From Climacium dendroides (lineage: Eukaryota; Streptophyta; Bryopsida; Hypnales; Climaciaceae), in assembly GCA_950106755.1 (NCBI GenBank), contig OX467083.1, forward strand, positions 48,312,555-48,376,554: a stretch of 64,000 nt of DNA, given 5' to 3'. The notes under the pieces are model-generated. The model did not search any database. It was not told the DNA's origin and saw nothing but the letters and a program-made list of their open reading frames with translations. This document shows positions 12,201-23,105 of the stretch, one piece after another (positions within the stretch are counted from its first letter, which is position 1; each line of letters opens with the position of its first letter). The position numbers and the translations under genes were made by a program.

Positions 12201-13210
12201 TACCCTATCGCTGCCGTTGGTTTTTCGTCTGCCAGGGACCGACCAGGATGTTCAAGTATGTCAGAGCGAGGTAGACGATATGTTCATGAAGATTCTCCAT
12301 CCCCAGCGCAATCGGCAACGTGACGTCGATTGCTGATGCTGGTACAATGATTCTTCCACTACTTGATGAACTTTCGACAAATGCCTGGGCATATGTCTTG
12401 CCTTGAAAGGGACCTCTGGCTGTAAACTTGTGCAGAGCAACTTCGTTATGTTAGGGAGGCCTAAATGCTTATCTGTTAAACATTCCTTCACAGTGGCCCT
12501 GCGCACGAATCAGGAGGAGGCATGGACAAACGTCATATGTTTCCTTACGAAACTAAGTGACCCACGTCATAACTATACTTGATCACCCCATAACTCAACC
12601 TCTGGAACATTTCTAAGGTATAGTCACACCCTCTTTCGCACTGATCATCACTCTCCAAAGTAATCAACAGAGCCTTGTCGAGGGTGAACATTAAATTAAC
12701 ATTTGCCGGGGTGTGTGAATCCTCCCTTTTTCACTCGCATCCAATGCTTTCTACACAAAAGATGAATAAGGGTTGCTTCACACCATGGTGGAGAAGTGCA
12801 TTGGTCAAGAATTTTAAGGGAAATGGAGCAATATGATTGGAGGAAATTTCATTCATCAGATTGGGTTTCCTCTATGACGAAGACTCTGTAGGTGGAAAAC
12901 TTTAAGCACAGATGAAAATATGACAATTGTCTATTTGGTCAAGTAATTTGGGTGGCTTCATCCCTTTGACAAAAAACTTGGTCCTTAGAAAATTCCAACT
13001 TCATTTATTATCTTTTCTTTGTAGCATATCTTAAATGTGTGAATGAAGCTTTCGCTTATTCTAAATAACACTAGTTGGCTCTTTGTTTTGTGGGTGGTTA
13101 TTCACCAAAACTTTCTTCTTGGTGAAGTTGTCTAGTAAACTTCAATTTGTGAAGTTATTTAGAAGACTTCTCTACATGGTGTTTATGTTACAATTGGTGA
13201 AGTCTTTTTA

Positions 13211-13218
13211 TGGTATTA

Positions 13219-13251
<33 letters not shown>
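13211..13251. repeat. (ATT)n microsatellite
   Basis: A run of about 13 tta/att units is followed by a short (tct)n tract. It is a simple sequence repeat in intergenic DNA. Confidence 0.9.
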
Positions 13252-14252
13252 CATCTTCTTCTTCTTTAGCATCCTACCATTTGTTTCAAACAACTATGTC
13301 TTGGCCAAAACATCTTAATTGATTAGTACGCTTTTCTACCATGGTGTAAAGCAATCCTAACTTAGGTTGTAAGATCAATGTGAAAGAAAAGCCTTTTCAT
13401 GAAATAATGAGCTTTGTACACCCATAATCATCATTGCCTCAAAGGTGATACTTATATTTGGTCCTAAAAGCATCATTAATATAATATTATAATATAAGAT
13501 GCTCACAATCAAGGCATGAGATTTGGATAGTCTAGTATCAACTTTTGGTACACCCATAGATAATATTTTGAAATTCTTTTTCATAATTTTTCAATGTGTG
13601 CATTGAGCTCTTCTATCACTTGCCTATAAAATACAATAAAAATAATTTGTGTTTGGCAACAATGAGTATATTCAATTGCTACTAGTGTTGATCTATTACT
13701 TATTTATAAGATCCAATAAAAATAAATTAATAAGTATATTCAATTGCTACAAGTGTTGATTGTGGGTGCATTTATTTTAGATGCAAAGAATGATACTAAC
13801 ATCAATGTCTTTCTTTGGAAGTAAATTTGATGATATGCCAATGTCATATGCTCTATATTTGGTATGACCTTTGTTTCTAAAAAGACCCATATTTGGAAGC
13901 ACACATTTTTTTCAAAAAACGAAGGGAATGTTTGGTAGTGGTTCTAAGACCACCTTTCTACTAGTGAGGTGATGTGAAATAGTTAGGAGGCATTTTGGTG
14001 AAATTTGATCACCCAATTAGTGAGGAAATATTTGAAAGAACCTTGAAGATACTATATTGCCTTAGGTTTGTCACAATTCCAAACATATATGAAAAACAAG
14101 ACACTCATCATTCAAACCTTCACTCTCTAAACACTAAACATGTCAAAAACAATTTATACATTGTTGTTTTAAAATGAGAAGCCTATCACAATGGTCATTA
14201 GCCATGCAATTATCCATCGACCACATGAATATGAACATTTGCTATTTCTATA

Positions 14253-14502
14253 TTAACCCTTGAGCGCCCAAAACAAATTCAATGAAATCCAAACCTTTGC
14301 AAATTCATTCCATTCAAACTTTCTCCTAGTAAGAAATACACATAATTCAACCGTACCAATTGGTAGTCAAGAGAGACCCGGAGGTGTGAGGAAAAGGACA
14401 TGTCCTTTGACCGTACCCCTCAAAAGATTATAATCCTCAAACACAAACATTTTTCAAATTGAAGAAGCCAAATTTGGGTTGCTGGGGCGTTTCAGGGGTT
14501 AA
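14253..14502. mobile_element. TTAA-inserted MITE, copy 2
   Basis: A 242-bp element (14,257-14,498) sits between TTAA duplications at 14,253-14,256 and 14,499-14,502. The left terminus cccttgagcgcccaaaa and the right terminus (reverse-complemented ccccTGAAACGCCCCAGC) match copy 1 at 8,745-8,977, and the last ~60 bp before the right end are similar (for example 'aatttgggttgctgggg'). It is non-coding. Two copies with the same ends, length class and target support a real transposable family. Confidence 0.65.
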
Positions 14503-15206
14503 CACTGAAAATCATTCATTGAACACCTTCCTTCCGTATCCTAATAAGGATAGAGTTGTGGGCAAATATAAAGATTCTTCCCCCAGGAGTAGCAGTTTGA
14601 CAACACCACTGATTTGTCAAGTATCTGCCTGTGTTTCTTGCAACATAGACATATCTGTAAGCTCTATCTGTTTAGGAGCCCATGTTTCATGGGAAGAATA
14701 TCATTCCCAAAATTTACGGACAAGCACTACAACTCTGCACAATCATAATAAGATTTTGTATTTCGCATGATATTTATAATCAAGATAAAACCTTCGAGAG
14801 AAAGTTTATATCAAACTACAAGTTTTCCATCCAAAACTTAGGCGAAGACTCAGCCTGATGAGAGCCAAACTTCTTCACATCTTTGAGAGCAAGAATCGAC
14901 AGCATTGTCCTCAAAAACTTACAGCTTCGCATTGTATTCCAATCGTGATTGCAGTGCTAGTCACATGGGGAAAAGCTCGTCCATACTGTCATCATAGTCA
15001 CATGACCAAGTATTATCACCTCCAGCTTGTAATTCAGTATGAGAGGTAAAATACTTATTAATTCCTTTTACACCAATTTTTAAAAAAAAATTCTATATTG
15101 GAATCATAATATTTCATTCATGAAAAAACTAATAAACTATTCTACAAAAGCCAGAAGTGTAGTTGAACTTTCTGCGCTTTCAAAGGGTCAAACCCGACAA
15201 AAACGA
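14503..15206. other. Downstream flank of NAXD, no gene seen
   Basis: This stretch contains several short unrelated frames but no motif-bearing exon. It probably includes the NAXD 3' UTR and intergenic sequence. I cannot place a polyadenylation site with confidence. Confidence 0.35.
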
Positions 15207-18200
15207 TCAAGAGGACAGATTATACCTTATCCTGTACTAAAAAAAAGCAGAAGTAAGGAGCAATTTGAATGAAGATGCACATGGATTTGATTGAAGATGC
15301 AAAACAAGCAGTTTGCAGTGTATACCTCTGACCAAGACACTCGATGATGTTGGTTGTAACAGTGCTCCTCTTGTGCTGAGCAAATGCGTTGGCAGCAGAC
15401 TTCCGGCAGAGCAGAGATCCAGCTAGCGCGCCAACCATTGTTGGGTTATCAGAGATCCTGTTCCGTGTCATCAAAGCGTTACTCAAAGGCCCACTTTGAA
15501 ATTGCATTTAAGAAATTCACAGTGTGATAAATGTGATCTCAATAGATTTGGCGCTTGTGCCCAAAGTGATCTCTCCACAGCTGTTTAAAGTGACGCAAAC
15601 AGAATTCTCTACCTTACCTTATGGTTATTTCCACCATTGTAATTGATTCTAAACATTGAGGTTCAAGATCTTCACGGGCAGCAAAACTTCTCAATATAGC
15701 AAAAGTTGGGATCGACAGAATCATATCGACAACAACATGGCTTGGTCTCACCTTTCCTGCACGTCCTTCTTGCCATCGGCACTCTCATTGCTGAAAAACG
15801 CTTTCGCCCACGACACAAAGACTGCAGTGCTGTACCCGAGTTTGCTCAAAGTGCATCAGGTTTAGTTCAATAATTTTAAAAAACAGAAATTGTGGATGAT
15901 CCCTCAATTCAAAGTGTGAGCACGCGAAGTGTACCATAAGACAATCTTGTTCATACATAACATAATTAACCAATTCTAGCAGGATCCCTTTGTCTCTAAT
16001 GAAAATAGAGATGTATCAGAGACCACGTAAATTAAAATTCCTGGCGAGGCGTCACAGAAGGCTTAAGGAAGATCTCTGTTTTATAGAATGTTACGTGCAC
16101 TGACTGTTACCTGCCAGAAAGGACATCACCTTGGCCACCACAGCGCCGGGGAGAGCCATAATAATCCGAGCTCAACACTGCAACACAACACTTCCACATT
16201 GGAATAAATCACTGCAGGAACACAGAAGAAACAAGACACTCTGATCACCTAAAGCAGTCATGGTCTTTTCACAGACACTATGGAGAGCTGAGAACAGACT
16301 AGTTTTATGAAAGTGCAGGAGGCGCCCACCTGATTTACCATCACTGATATAGTCTGTCTTCCCTTTCTGTAAAATAGTGACACCTTCCATCCTGACATGC
16401 AATGAGGACTGTAGTCAGTACTATTAGCATGCGACGAAGGAAACAGCAATAGTGTGAATCAACCAAATCACTGCATGATAAATCAAATCAAGTACAATTC
16501 TGAGAAACAGAAAATTTAATACAAATACATCTTTTTAACAATTCATTCATAAAATTACATCTAAAAACGAGTACTTTATAGCAAGTTCTTGCAACTGGCC
16601 AGGGATCTCCTCCTCGGGAATTTCCTTAAGACTTCCAGGAGCCTCCTGGTTACCCTCTCCAGCAATCTTTGCACTTTGAAATCTTCCTTAACAGGAGAAA
16701 TTTTGAAGCCGATAAAGAATTTTAGTCTCTCCGCAACAACCACTCTAAGAGGACGCACTGGAAGACGAGCAATAATGAACAAGGAATGACATAGCTAAGT
16801 TCAATCATTTTGAGGTTGAGTACTTATTAGCAAGTTTTTGCAACTGGCCAGGAAGATCTTCTTCATCAGATTTTTCATTGAGATTTTCAGGATCTTCTTC
16901 ATCAGAATTTTCCTTGGCATTTTCAGGGTCTTCATGAGGTTTTTTCTCGGCATTTTCAGGGTCTGCATCAGGTTTTTCCTCGGCATTTTCAGGATCTTCA
17001 TCAGTTTTTTCCTCGGGATTTTCAGGGACTTCCTCGTTTTCTTCGTAAACAATTTTTGCACCTTGAAATCTTTCTTAACAAGAACAAATTTTATAGTCAA
17101 AGAAGTTATTCTAGTCCCTTACACAACAATCTCCCCAAAAGACATACTTGAAGACCATGCCTCGACGAACAAAGGATGACAGTGAAATTCTAGCATTTTA
17201 AGAAAGAGTACTTTTTAGCAAGTTCTTGCAACTGGCCGGGAAGATCTTCGTCAGATATTTCCTTGGGATTAAACTTCGCAACAAGTCGCTTGTGCTCCAT
17301 GACATTAGGAGTCAAAACGGCAAGAGGATAACCAACAATCAATTCAGGTTGGTTTGTCACCAAAAACAATCCATCCTGCATGCAAGAGTTCGTTCGTAAG
17401 ATTTCCATACGAACTAGAATTACGATCACAGGAATACCATGCTTTGCGATTCATGCCTCACAATCATGAAGCAATGACAATGCATTTGAAACACATGAAG
17501 TGAGATGGTGTGAAATTTTACCCCATCTAGCACAAGAGGAATATTCTTGGACTTCGCTTCCTCAATGATACCAGCAACACATTCCTGTGTCCATCCACCC
17601 ACATGACATGCTTCATGTAATCAAATGACTTCAAGGTCGCATACAAAACAGTGGGTGAGCATGTCCAAGTAGAAACTAACAAAGTGTCAAGGCTCAGTAA
17701 CCATGCAACACGGATGTACAACAACGCTGATGATACATCAGTTGCAATATGAAGTTGTCTCCTTCGTCTGACTAGAAGTAAGCTTTCTTTCCAGAAAAAA
17801 ATACAAACAATATAAGCGCTGAAGTTGGCATTTGAGCGTACCAGGAGTATAGGGTCACGACCCAGGCCTGGACCAATTACAATGCAATCAAAACGCTCTA
17901 GCCACTTTCCCACTTCCGCAAGTACTTTTTCTTTCAATTCCCCTATCTCTTGCTCCCCAATTTCCCTGCATTGTAACATCGAAAGATTGATTTTAGGTTT
18001 ACTATTTACAATCACGCCAGAGGCATTAAAGTATTGCAAAATACGTCTAAATTTATCGAAGAATGCACTCGATGATATTCCAACTCATCAAATCACTACA
18101 AGCAGTAAAAAAATGATATCATTCATGATTCCTAGCACATCAAAGACTCATGCCATGAAAGCCCTGAATTGGAAGAAAGCAAGAGAGGTTACCCTAGGTC

Positions 18201-19626
18201 ATAAGATTCATGAAGAATGGGATGCACAATCAACTCAGGACTGTAACTCTTAATAACAGTCGCAGCCCCCTCCGTGCAGAACACATGTGCTAGATCTGCC
18301 CCCTGGACCATTATCCATGATCATAAAGAATCCGAATAAACCTGAGAATAATACAAAAAACGATAATACATGTAGCATAGAAGAGCAGTCATGGATGCGT
18401 GACATTCACAGCGGAAAGCATATGCACTTTCGTATATCAAGAAACGACTAAATGAACAAATCAAAATACGTTCATAACTGACCATTTTGAGAGCGGATAT
18501 GGCTGCGAAATATGGAGCCCCAGTGTACTCCCTGCAGCCTCCGACGATAGCAACTTTCCCTACACATCAAGTTGCAACATATCAAGAGCTTCCAGAGTTC
18601 AGTTTCTTGACGAAGGTGCCATGACATACAACATGCTTGAAAGGTCATTGAGAGAATCGGGCGAAAACGCCCCATGACGAAGTTTCTCACCAAGATGGGA
18701 AATTATGCTGTCGCTTAGCTAAAGAATTAGACTTGAATAAACTTGAACCAACAAATTAAGAGTGCTTAAAAACTTCAATGTATCCCTCCAACCTAATAAG
18801 CCGTACCAGGAAACTGAAATAACTAATATTGCTGTGCACTGTGTCCCTTATTTGGCCTCATGTTCTTTTAAGCACTTTTCTGGAGATCATACAGGGATTC
18901 AAATTTGTTCCGGAAATATTATGTATCAACCAACACACGCGATGTTCTACACTAATCAGGTGAGATATAATTTGTCCCCATTTAAATTACACCTTCCACA
19001 ATATGATCGATCAAAATGGTCATTATAAAAACATGAATCTTTCGTCTTTAAAGGATTAACCCCGAAAGGATCAAGTTTGATTGATCACATTGTGAACTAT
19101 CAATAATTCAGGCAGGGTCAACGAATGCATGTGATGCTCAAAAATTAAATAAAATTGTACCACCATGGTGGCAGTCACCAAATGGCCTACTCAAAACTGC
19201 TCAACCATGAAACCGCTCAGATTTCTAGTCCTGAGAATGAATAGAAGAGCAAGAAATACAAGACTTACCAGCTTGGCCTTTGTGGCGGCCAGGGGCAAGT
19301 ACAGGAACGACTCGTTGCAGGGCGGGTAATATTTTCTGGAGCTCATCAGGTACAACACTAGGAGTGCCAGTGTCCATGGTTGCGTGCAGACTCCTTCGCT
19401 CTGGGGAACGGTTAACAGGCGTGAAGCTACCCGAGGAGGAAGGCGAAGAGGACGAGAGTGACGATGAGGAATCTAAATACCGTCGAGCCCGAGCTCCCTT
19501 TGGGGATCGGATCCGCCCTGGCAGCGACCTCAGCAGCTGCGGAGAATGACAACAGAGTTGAGTGATGTAGTCTTGAGACGCCGTTAAGCAACGCGTGCGC
19601 AGTAGCAGTGAGCATCCACTCTGCAT
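15207..19626 (-). CDS. NAXD: ATP-dependent (S)-NAD(P)H-hydrate dehydratase
   Basis: The enzyme uses ATP to dehydrate damaged NAD(P)HX back to NAD(P)H and belongs to the ribokinase-like carbohydrate-kinase family. Thirteen exons fit one frame: 19269-19626, 18483-18559, 18193-18302, 17842-17965, 17522-17584, 17212-17375, 16824-17069, 16575-16682, 16330-16391, 16111-16177, 15752-15829, 15326-15457, 15207-15231 (537 residues). Diagnostic motifs are [75 protein letters not shown] with its catalytic Asp, and [14 protein letters not shown]. The Ser/Arg-rich first ~85 residues look like an organelle transit peptide. A second Met (MDTGTPS) could start a cytosolic form. Exons 7 and 8 are tandem duplicates of the 3' half of exon 6; without them the protein has 419 residues, nearer to what I expect for plant NAXD. 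The last small exon is less certain than the rest. Confidence 0.9.
16575..16682 (-). repeat. Duplicated NAXD exon (copy 3)
   Basis: This 108-bp phase-2/phase-2 exon encodes [16 protein letters not shown] and then [18 protein letters not shown]. It shares its acceptor context (ctgttaaggaag before the exon) and its donor (gtactc) with copy 2, and its last ~15 codons with exon 6. Flanking intron sequence is also similar between copies, so the duplicated unit included intron DNA. Including or skipping it keeps the frame. Confidence 0.75.
16824..17069 (-). repeat. Duplicated NAXD exon (copy 2) with acidic repeats
   Basis: This 246-bp exon is phase-2 at both ends. It encodes [14 protein letters not shown], then five tandem acidic units beginning [45 protein letters not shown] and [12 protein letters not shown], and finally [11 protein letters not shown] like exon 6. 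At DNA level the units are 33-36 bp. This reading frame is open throughout. The insert lies between the conserved KRLV region and the GVTIL strand of the kinase fold, where other NAXD proteins have only a short loop. Confidence 0.75.
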
Positions 19627-20260
19627 TCTCTGGCTGTGAAAGAAGCGCTCACAACCACCGCTACAATTCAGAAAATATAAAATCATCACAGAATCATTGT
19701 CTCCTCGAAACCCAGCAAAGGAGTCATTCTCAATCCACCGGTTTGACCTAACCTTGCTTGTCTCATAGTGTGGAAGAGAATCATGTCTATTGTGTTAGCT
19801 ATACCCCCCCAAAGACCAAGGATTCATGGTCTCAGAACGATAGCAATTCCGAAAATGCAAAATAGAAAGTACAGAATCATCACAGCATCATTCTCCCCTC
19901 AAAAGCTCAGCAATTGTTACATTCCCGCTGCACCAGGTCTGACCTAATTTTGATTTTCTCAAAGTGTGGACGAGAACTATGTCTAACCCCCCAAAGACCA
20001 AGGATTCTTGGTTTCAAAACGATAGCACTTCCAAAAATACAGTCAGAAGAGCATCATTCGTCACCTCGACAACCCCAACAAAGGCGTTGTGCATTCTGAA
20101 ACATTGAATCCAGATGCGGCCAATTTCTACATTACCGGAAATCAGCAATGAACATTGCATGTGTTGGCCAGTAAATAAAAGAAATTGGATGAAAGAAAGT
20201 CCCCATGTAACTTACTCAAAACTACAACATAGAACATGGAACCCAATTTGGACTTCGCGG
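19110..20260. repeat. Tandem and dispersed repeats upstream of NAXD
   Basis: Three partial units, about 175-195 bp apart, start near 19,680, 19,875 and 20,050. They share 'atcatcacag(a/c)atcatt', 'tttgacctaa' and 'ccaaagaccaaggattc'. A second block at about 20,132-20,250 (accggaa..tca..aacattg) recurs at about 19,110-19,205 and, with the same 'ccaaggattc' neighbour, in intron 8 of the carotenoid-isomerase-like gene at about 31,200-31,400. This is seen directly. The family is unknown. Confidence 0.55.
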
Positions 20261-20798
20261 TCTATTCAGAAAGATTTGTCTTTGATGCCAATTAGCCAAC
20301 GAGAAGTGAATCAAATCAACACAAAAATTCACGAGAAATTGATCAAAATCAAGCAGAGCCTGTTGACGACGGCAAATTCCAGGCGAATTCCAAGTCTACC
20401 GTGATGATTCTCCTCGTGATCTACGCTCGTGCCCTAATATCTAAACTCGGACGCTAAAAAGCAGAGAGACATTTCAAGAAATGTCGACATTCTCTCTCTC
20501 GTGAGTTCATAAATCGGAATCAGTGAAATTACGTATTGAGGTCAATTCCCGAAAGATTTTCCGATTGAATAATGTGATTACATAACTATTCTCAAGACTG
20601 GCGATCCATTAGGAAAGGAACGATTATTATAATAACCTCATCAGCTACAAGTTCCAACCGCGTTCCTTCGAAATTATATCCGGCCTTCTCAATTTCTTCT
20701 AATTCCTTCAGGCGTGCCATTTGCTCTTTCGTCATGACTTCCTCCGCTAACTCCTCTAACCGCGACCGTTCCTGCCCTTCGCCACTACCGAACTCCAT
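19427..20798 (-). CDS. Possible small gene overlapping NAXD exon 1 (uncertain)
   Basis: An ATG at 20,798 opens a charged, helical 54-codon frame (MEFGSGEGQERSRLEELAEE, later AGYNFEGTRLELVADE) with protein-like composition, ending at a weak GT donor at 20,636. If read on without splicing it stops at 20,592 after 68 codons. If spliced phase 0 to the acceptor before 19,633 it continues in a frame different from NAXD and ends in a hydrophobic tail ([18 protein letters not shown], stop 19,427), giving 122 residues. That tail is the frame-shifted reading of the NAXD poly-Ser stretch, so it may be an artefact. I do not recognise the product. It could equally be a NAXD upstream exon. Confidence 0.25.
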
Positions 20799-21079
20799 CG
20801 CTCGACCTCAAATCCTCAAACAATTCCCTCAAAAACAAGAGCAGACAATGAGGACCCAATTCGCGCCATCTCCCACAGCACATGAACCTCCATTCGTGTG
20901 TTCACAAAACGCATAATCAGCATCAGCACCATCAAGGAAGCAGAGAATTGCAGAGCTCGATCGAGGGTCACCCACCTGGCAACGACGGCGTAAACGGTGA
21001 AGACGATGCCCCAAAACTGAATTGGGTTGGAAGGGAAGGTTAGAAACTTTTAAGACTTCATTCAGAGAAGAGTACAAAG

Positions 21080-23042
21080 TCTATGGCGAAGTCGATTGAG
21101 AGCTCGCATGGGGTGGAGAGGCAAGCTGTGCAGGCAAGCAGACATGTGGGACGGTTGGACACTTGTTTCCTTGCAAGTCCCTTGCAAGTCTCGAAGATGA
21201 TACCCTCACGGGTCTTCACGGTTCTCTTAAGGCGGGTATGGATTAGGAGACTAGGAGCATCCAAGTGAGACTTGAAGTGGTTTACAATAAATACAATAGG
21301 ATGTTTTTCATCCATTATTTTGAAAGGATTTTATTTGCAGGCTATGCCATGCTTTCATGTTTTATTAAAGCCATTTGGACTTGTGTTGGATTTTACATAC
21401 TAAACTCTAATAATAATTTAAAAAAAAAATCAATTTGTAGATAATAGTATTGTGTAAAGTCTCCATGTAAAATAGTGTCTCTTTTTGTACTTGTTGAAGA
21501 ATGTATTTGTATTCTTACTTTGCTTGAGTTATTTTAGAAATGACAAAGTATAGCTTACTTCACTTGAATTCTTTGTTTTGAAAATGATCGGTTATGATTT
21601 TTCTATTCATGATTTTGTGCAAGGGTATCCATTGCATTCTTGACTTCCAGTAGTGTTGAGAGCTCTTGGAAATGACCCTCAAATATACTAGATCTTGGAG
21701 AAAAAATCACATTCAAAATTCATTTAAAAAAATTATAGAGTATATTTTAGGCCCTTTAACCTTGTATTTTTTTGTTACCAACTTTTTAGATTTGACATGC
21801 AAAAAGAGAGTTGAAAGATTTTCATAGTTTTAACATCTTCATGGGCAAACATTATAATCTTTCACTCCATAAGTGATATTGTCGTGTTTTCTTTCCTATA
21901 AGATCTCTAACATGTCTAGATTGAATTTGTACGGTTACAAATCCAAAAAAATTGATGCAATTTATCAAAATGTTGACATATTGTTTAATTTAGAGCAAAT
22001 TCCAAGAAGCTAAAAATAGGCCTTCAGCATTTAGGGGGTAACCCTAGGACGAACCCTTGACCACTACTTTTAAGTTCATTCTTATTGCTACCATTTTACA
22101 ACTTGATGTGAAAGAAAATTTTTATATTTATTTTTCAGAGATAAAGTCATATGTCTATTACAAGTCATACAATTTTCAAATATTTATGGAAAGAATTTTA
22201 AATTATTGTGAATTTTTAAAGAAAAAATGAAGAAAATTCATATCAAATATAGAATATACTAGAAAAATTTGGATTTTTTAAATCATAGATGTATATTTTA
22301 GTGTATAACATTATGGTATAAGCCAAAGTTACCATGTTGCTTTGGAATTAGAAAATCAAACTATGGTTATAGATTCAAAGTTCATATTGCTATCTATATG
22401 ACTATATACTTTAAATTATGTTGTTTGTTTGTTTTGTTTGATATGATGAGATTTAAGAAACCATAACAACGTTCTTGGTATCATTGAAAAGCTTTTTGCA
22501 GGCAACGGGGAAGGGTGTACACACAATGTTTTGTAGTATTTGGACCTACCCCGTGAAAATTATTGAATTTCAAAGTTTTTGTGAAATTGAAAATTGAAAT
22601 TAAATTATCTTTTATTTTGAAAAACCACATACGTTTTACATGGCATGTCCAAATGCCACAAAACAAAGCCCTTGCACTCCTTTGTACATAAAGCTTTCTA
22701 TTCATATCAAGAATGCAACCTTCCACACTGCAACAAAGCCCTTGGATTCCTTTGTGCATAAAGTATATTAATTTGTAAAGTTTTTACAAATTAAAAAATT
22801 AAAAAATTATTTGTACTTTTATTTTGGTTGTAGCAATGACATAGGGCACACAAGTAAAATATTGGAATTTACTAATTTTTCAGAATTTTCAATTGGAGTA
22901 AAAACTACACTTGACAAGATTTTATTAGTAGTTAGACTTATATTCAAAAAACATCATTTTAATAACCAAAATATACTACAAAGGTGATCTATGGAATAAG
23001 CATACACTAAATTTGTTTATTTAGAAAATTTGTCTGATGTTC

Positions 23043-23105
<63 letters not shown>

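Noticed and set aside
15220..15507. Reading NAXD's C-terminal region as a single 95-codon frame
   Set aside because: The upstream part lies before the acceptor at 15,457/15,458, and the tail after IIECLGQR is intron-like. Splicing to 15,207-15,231 gives a short end more like the family.
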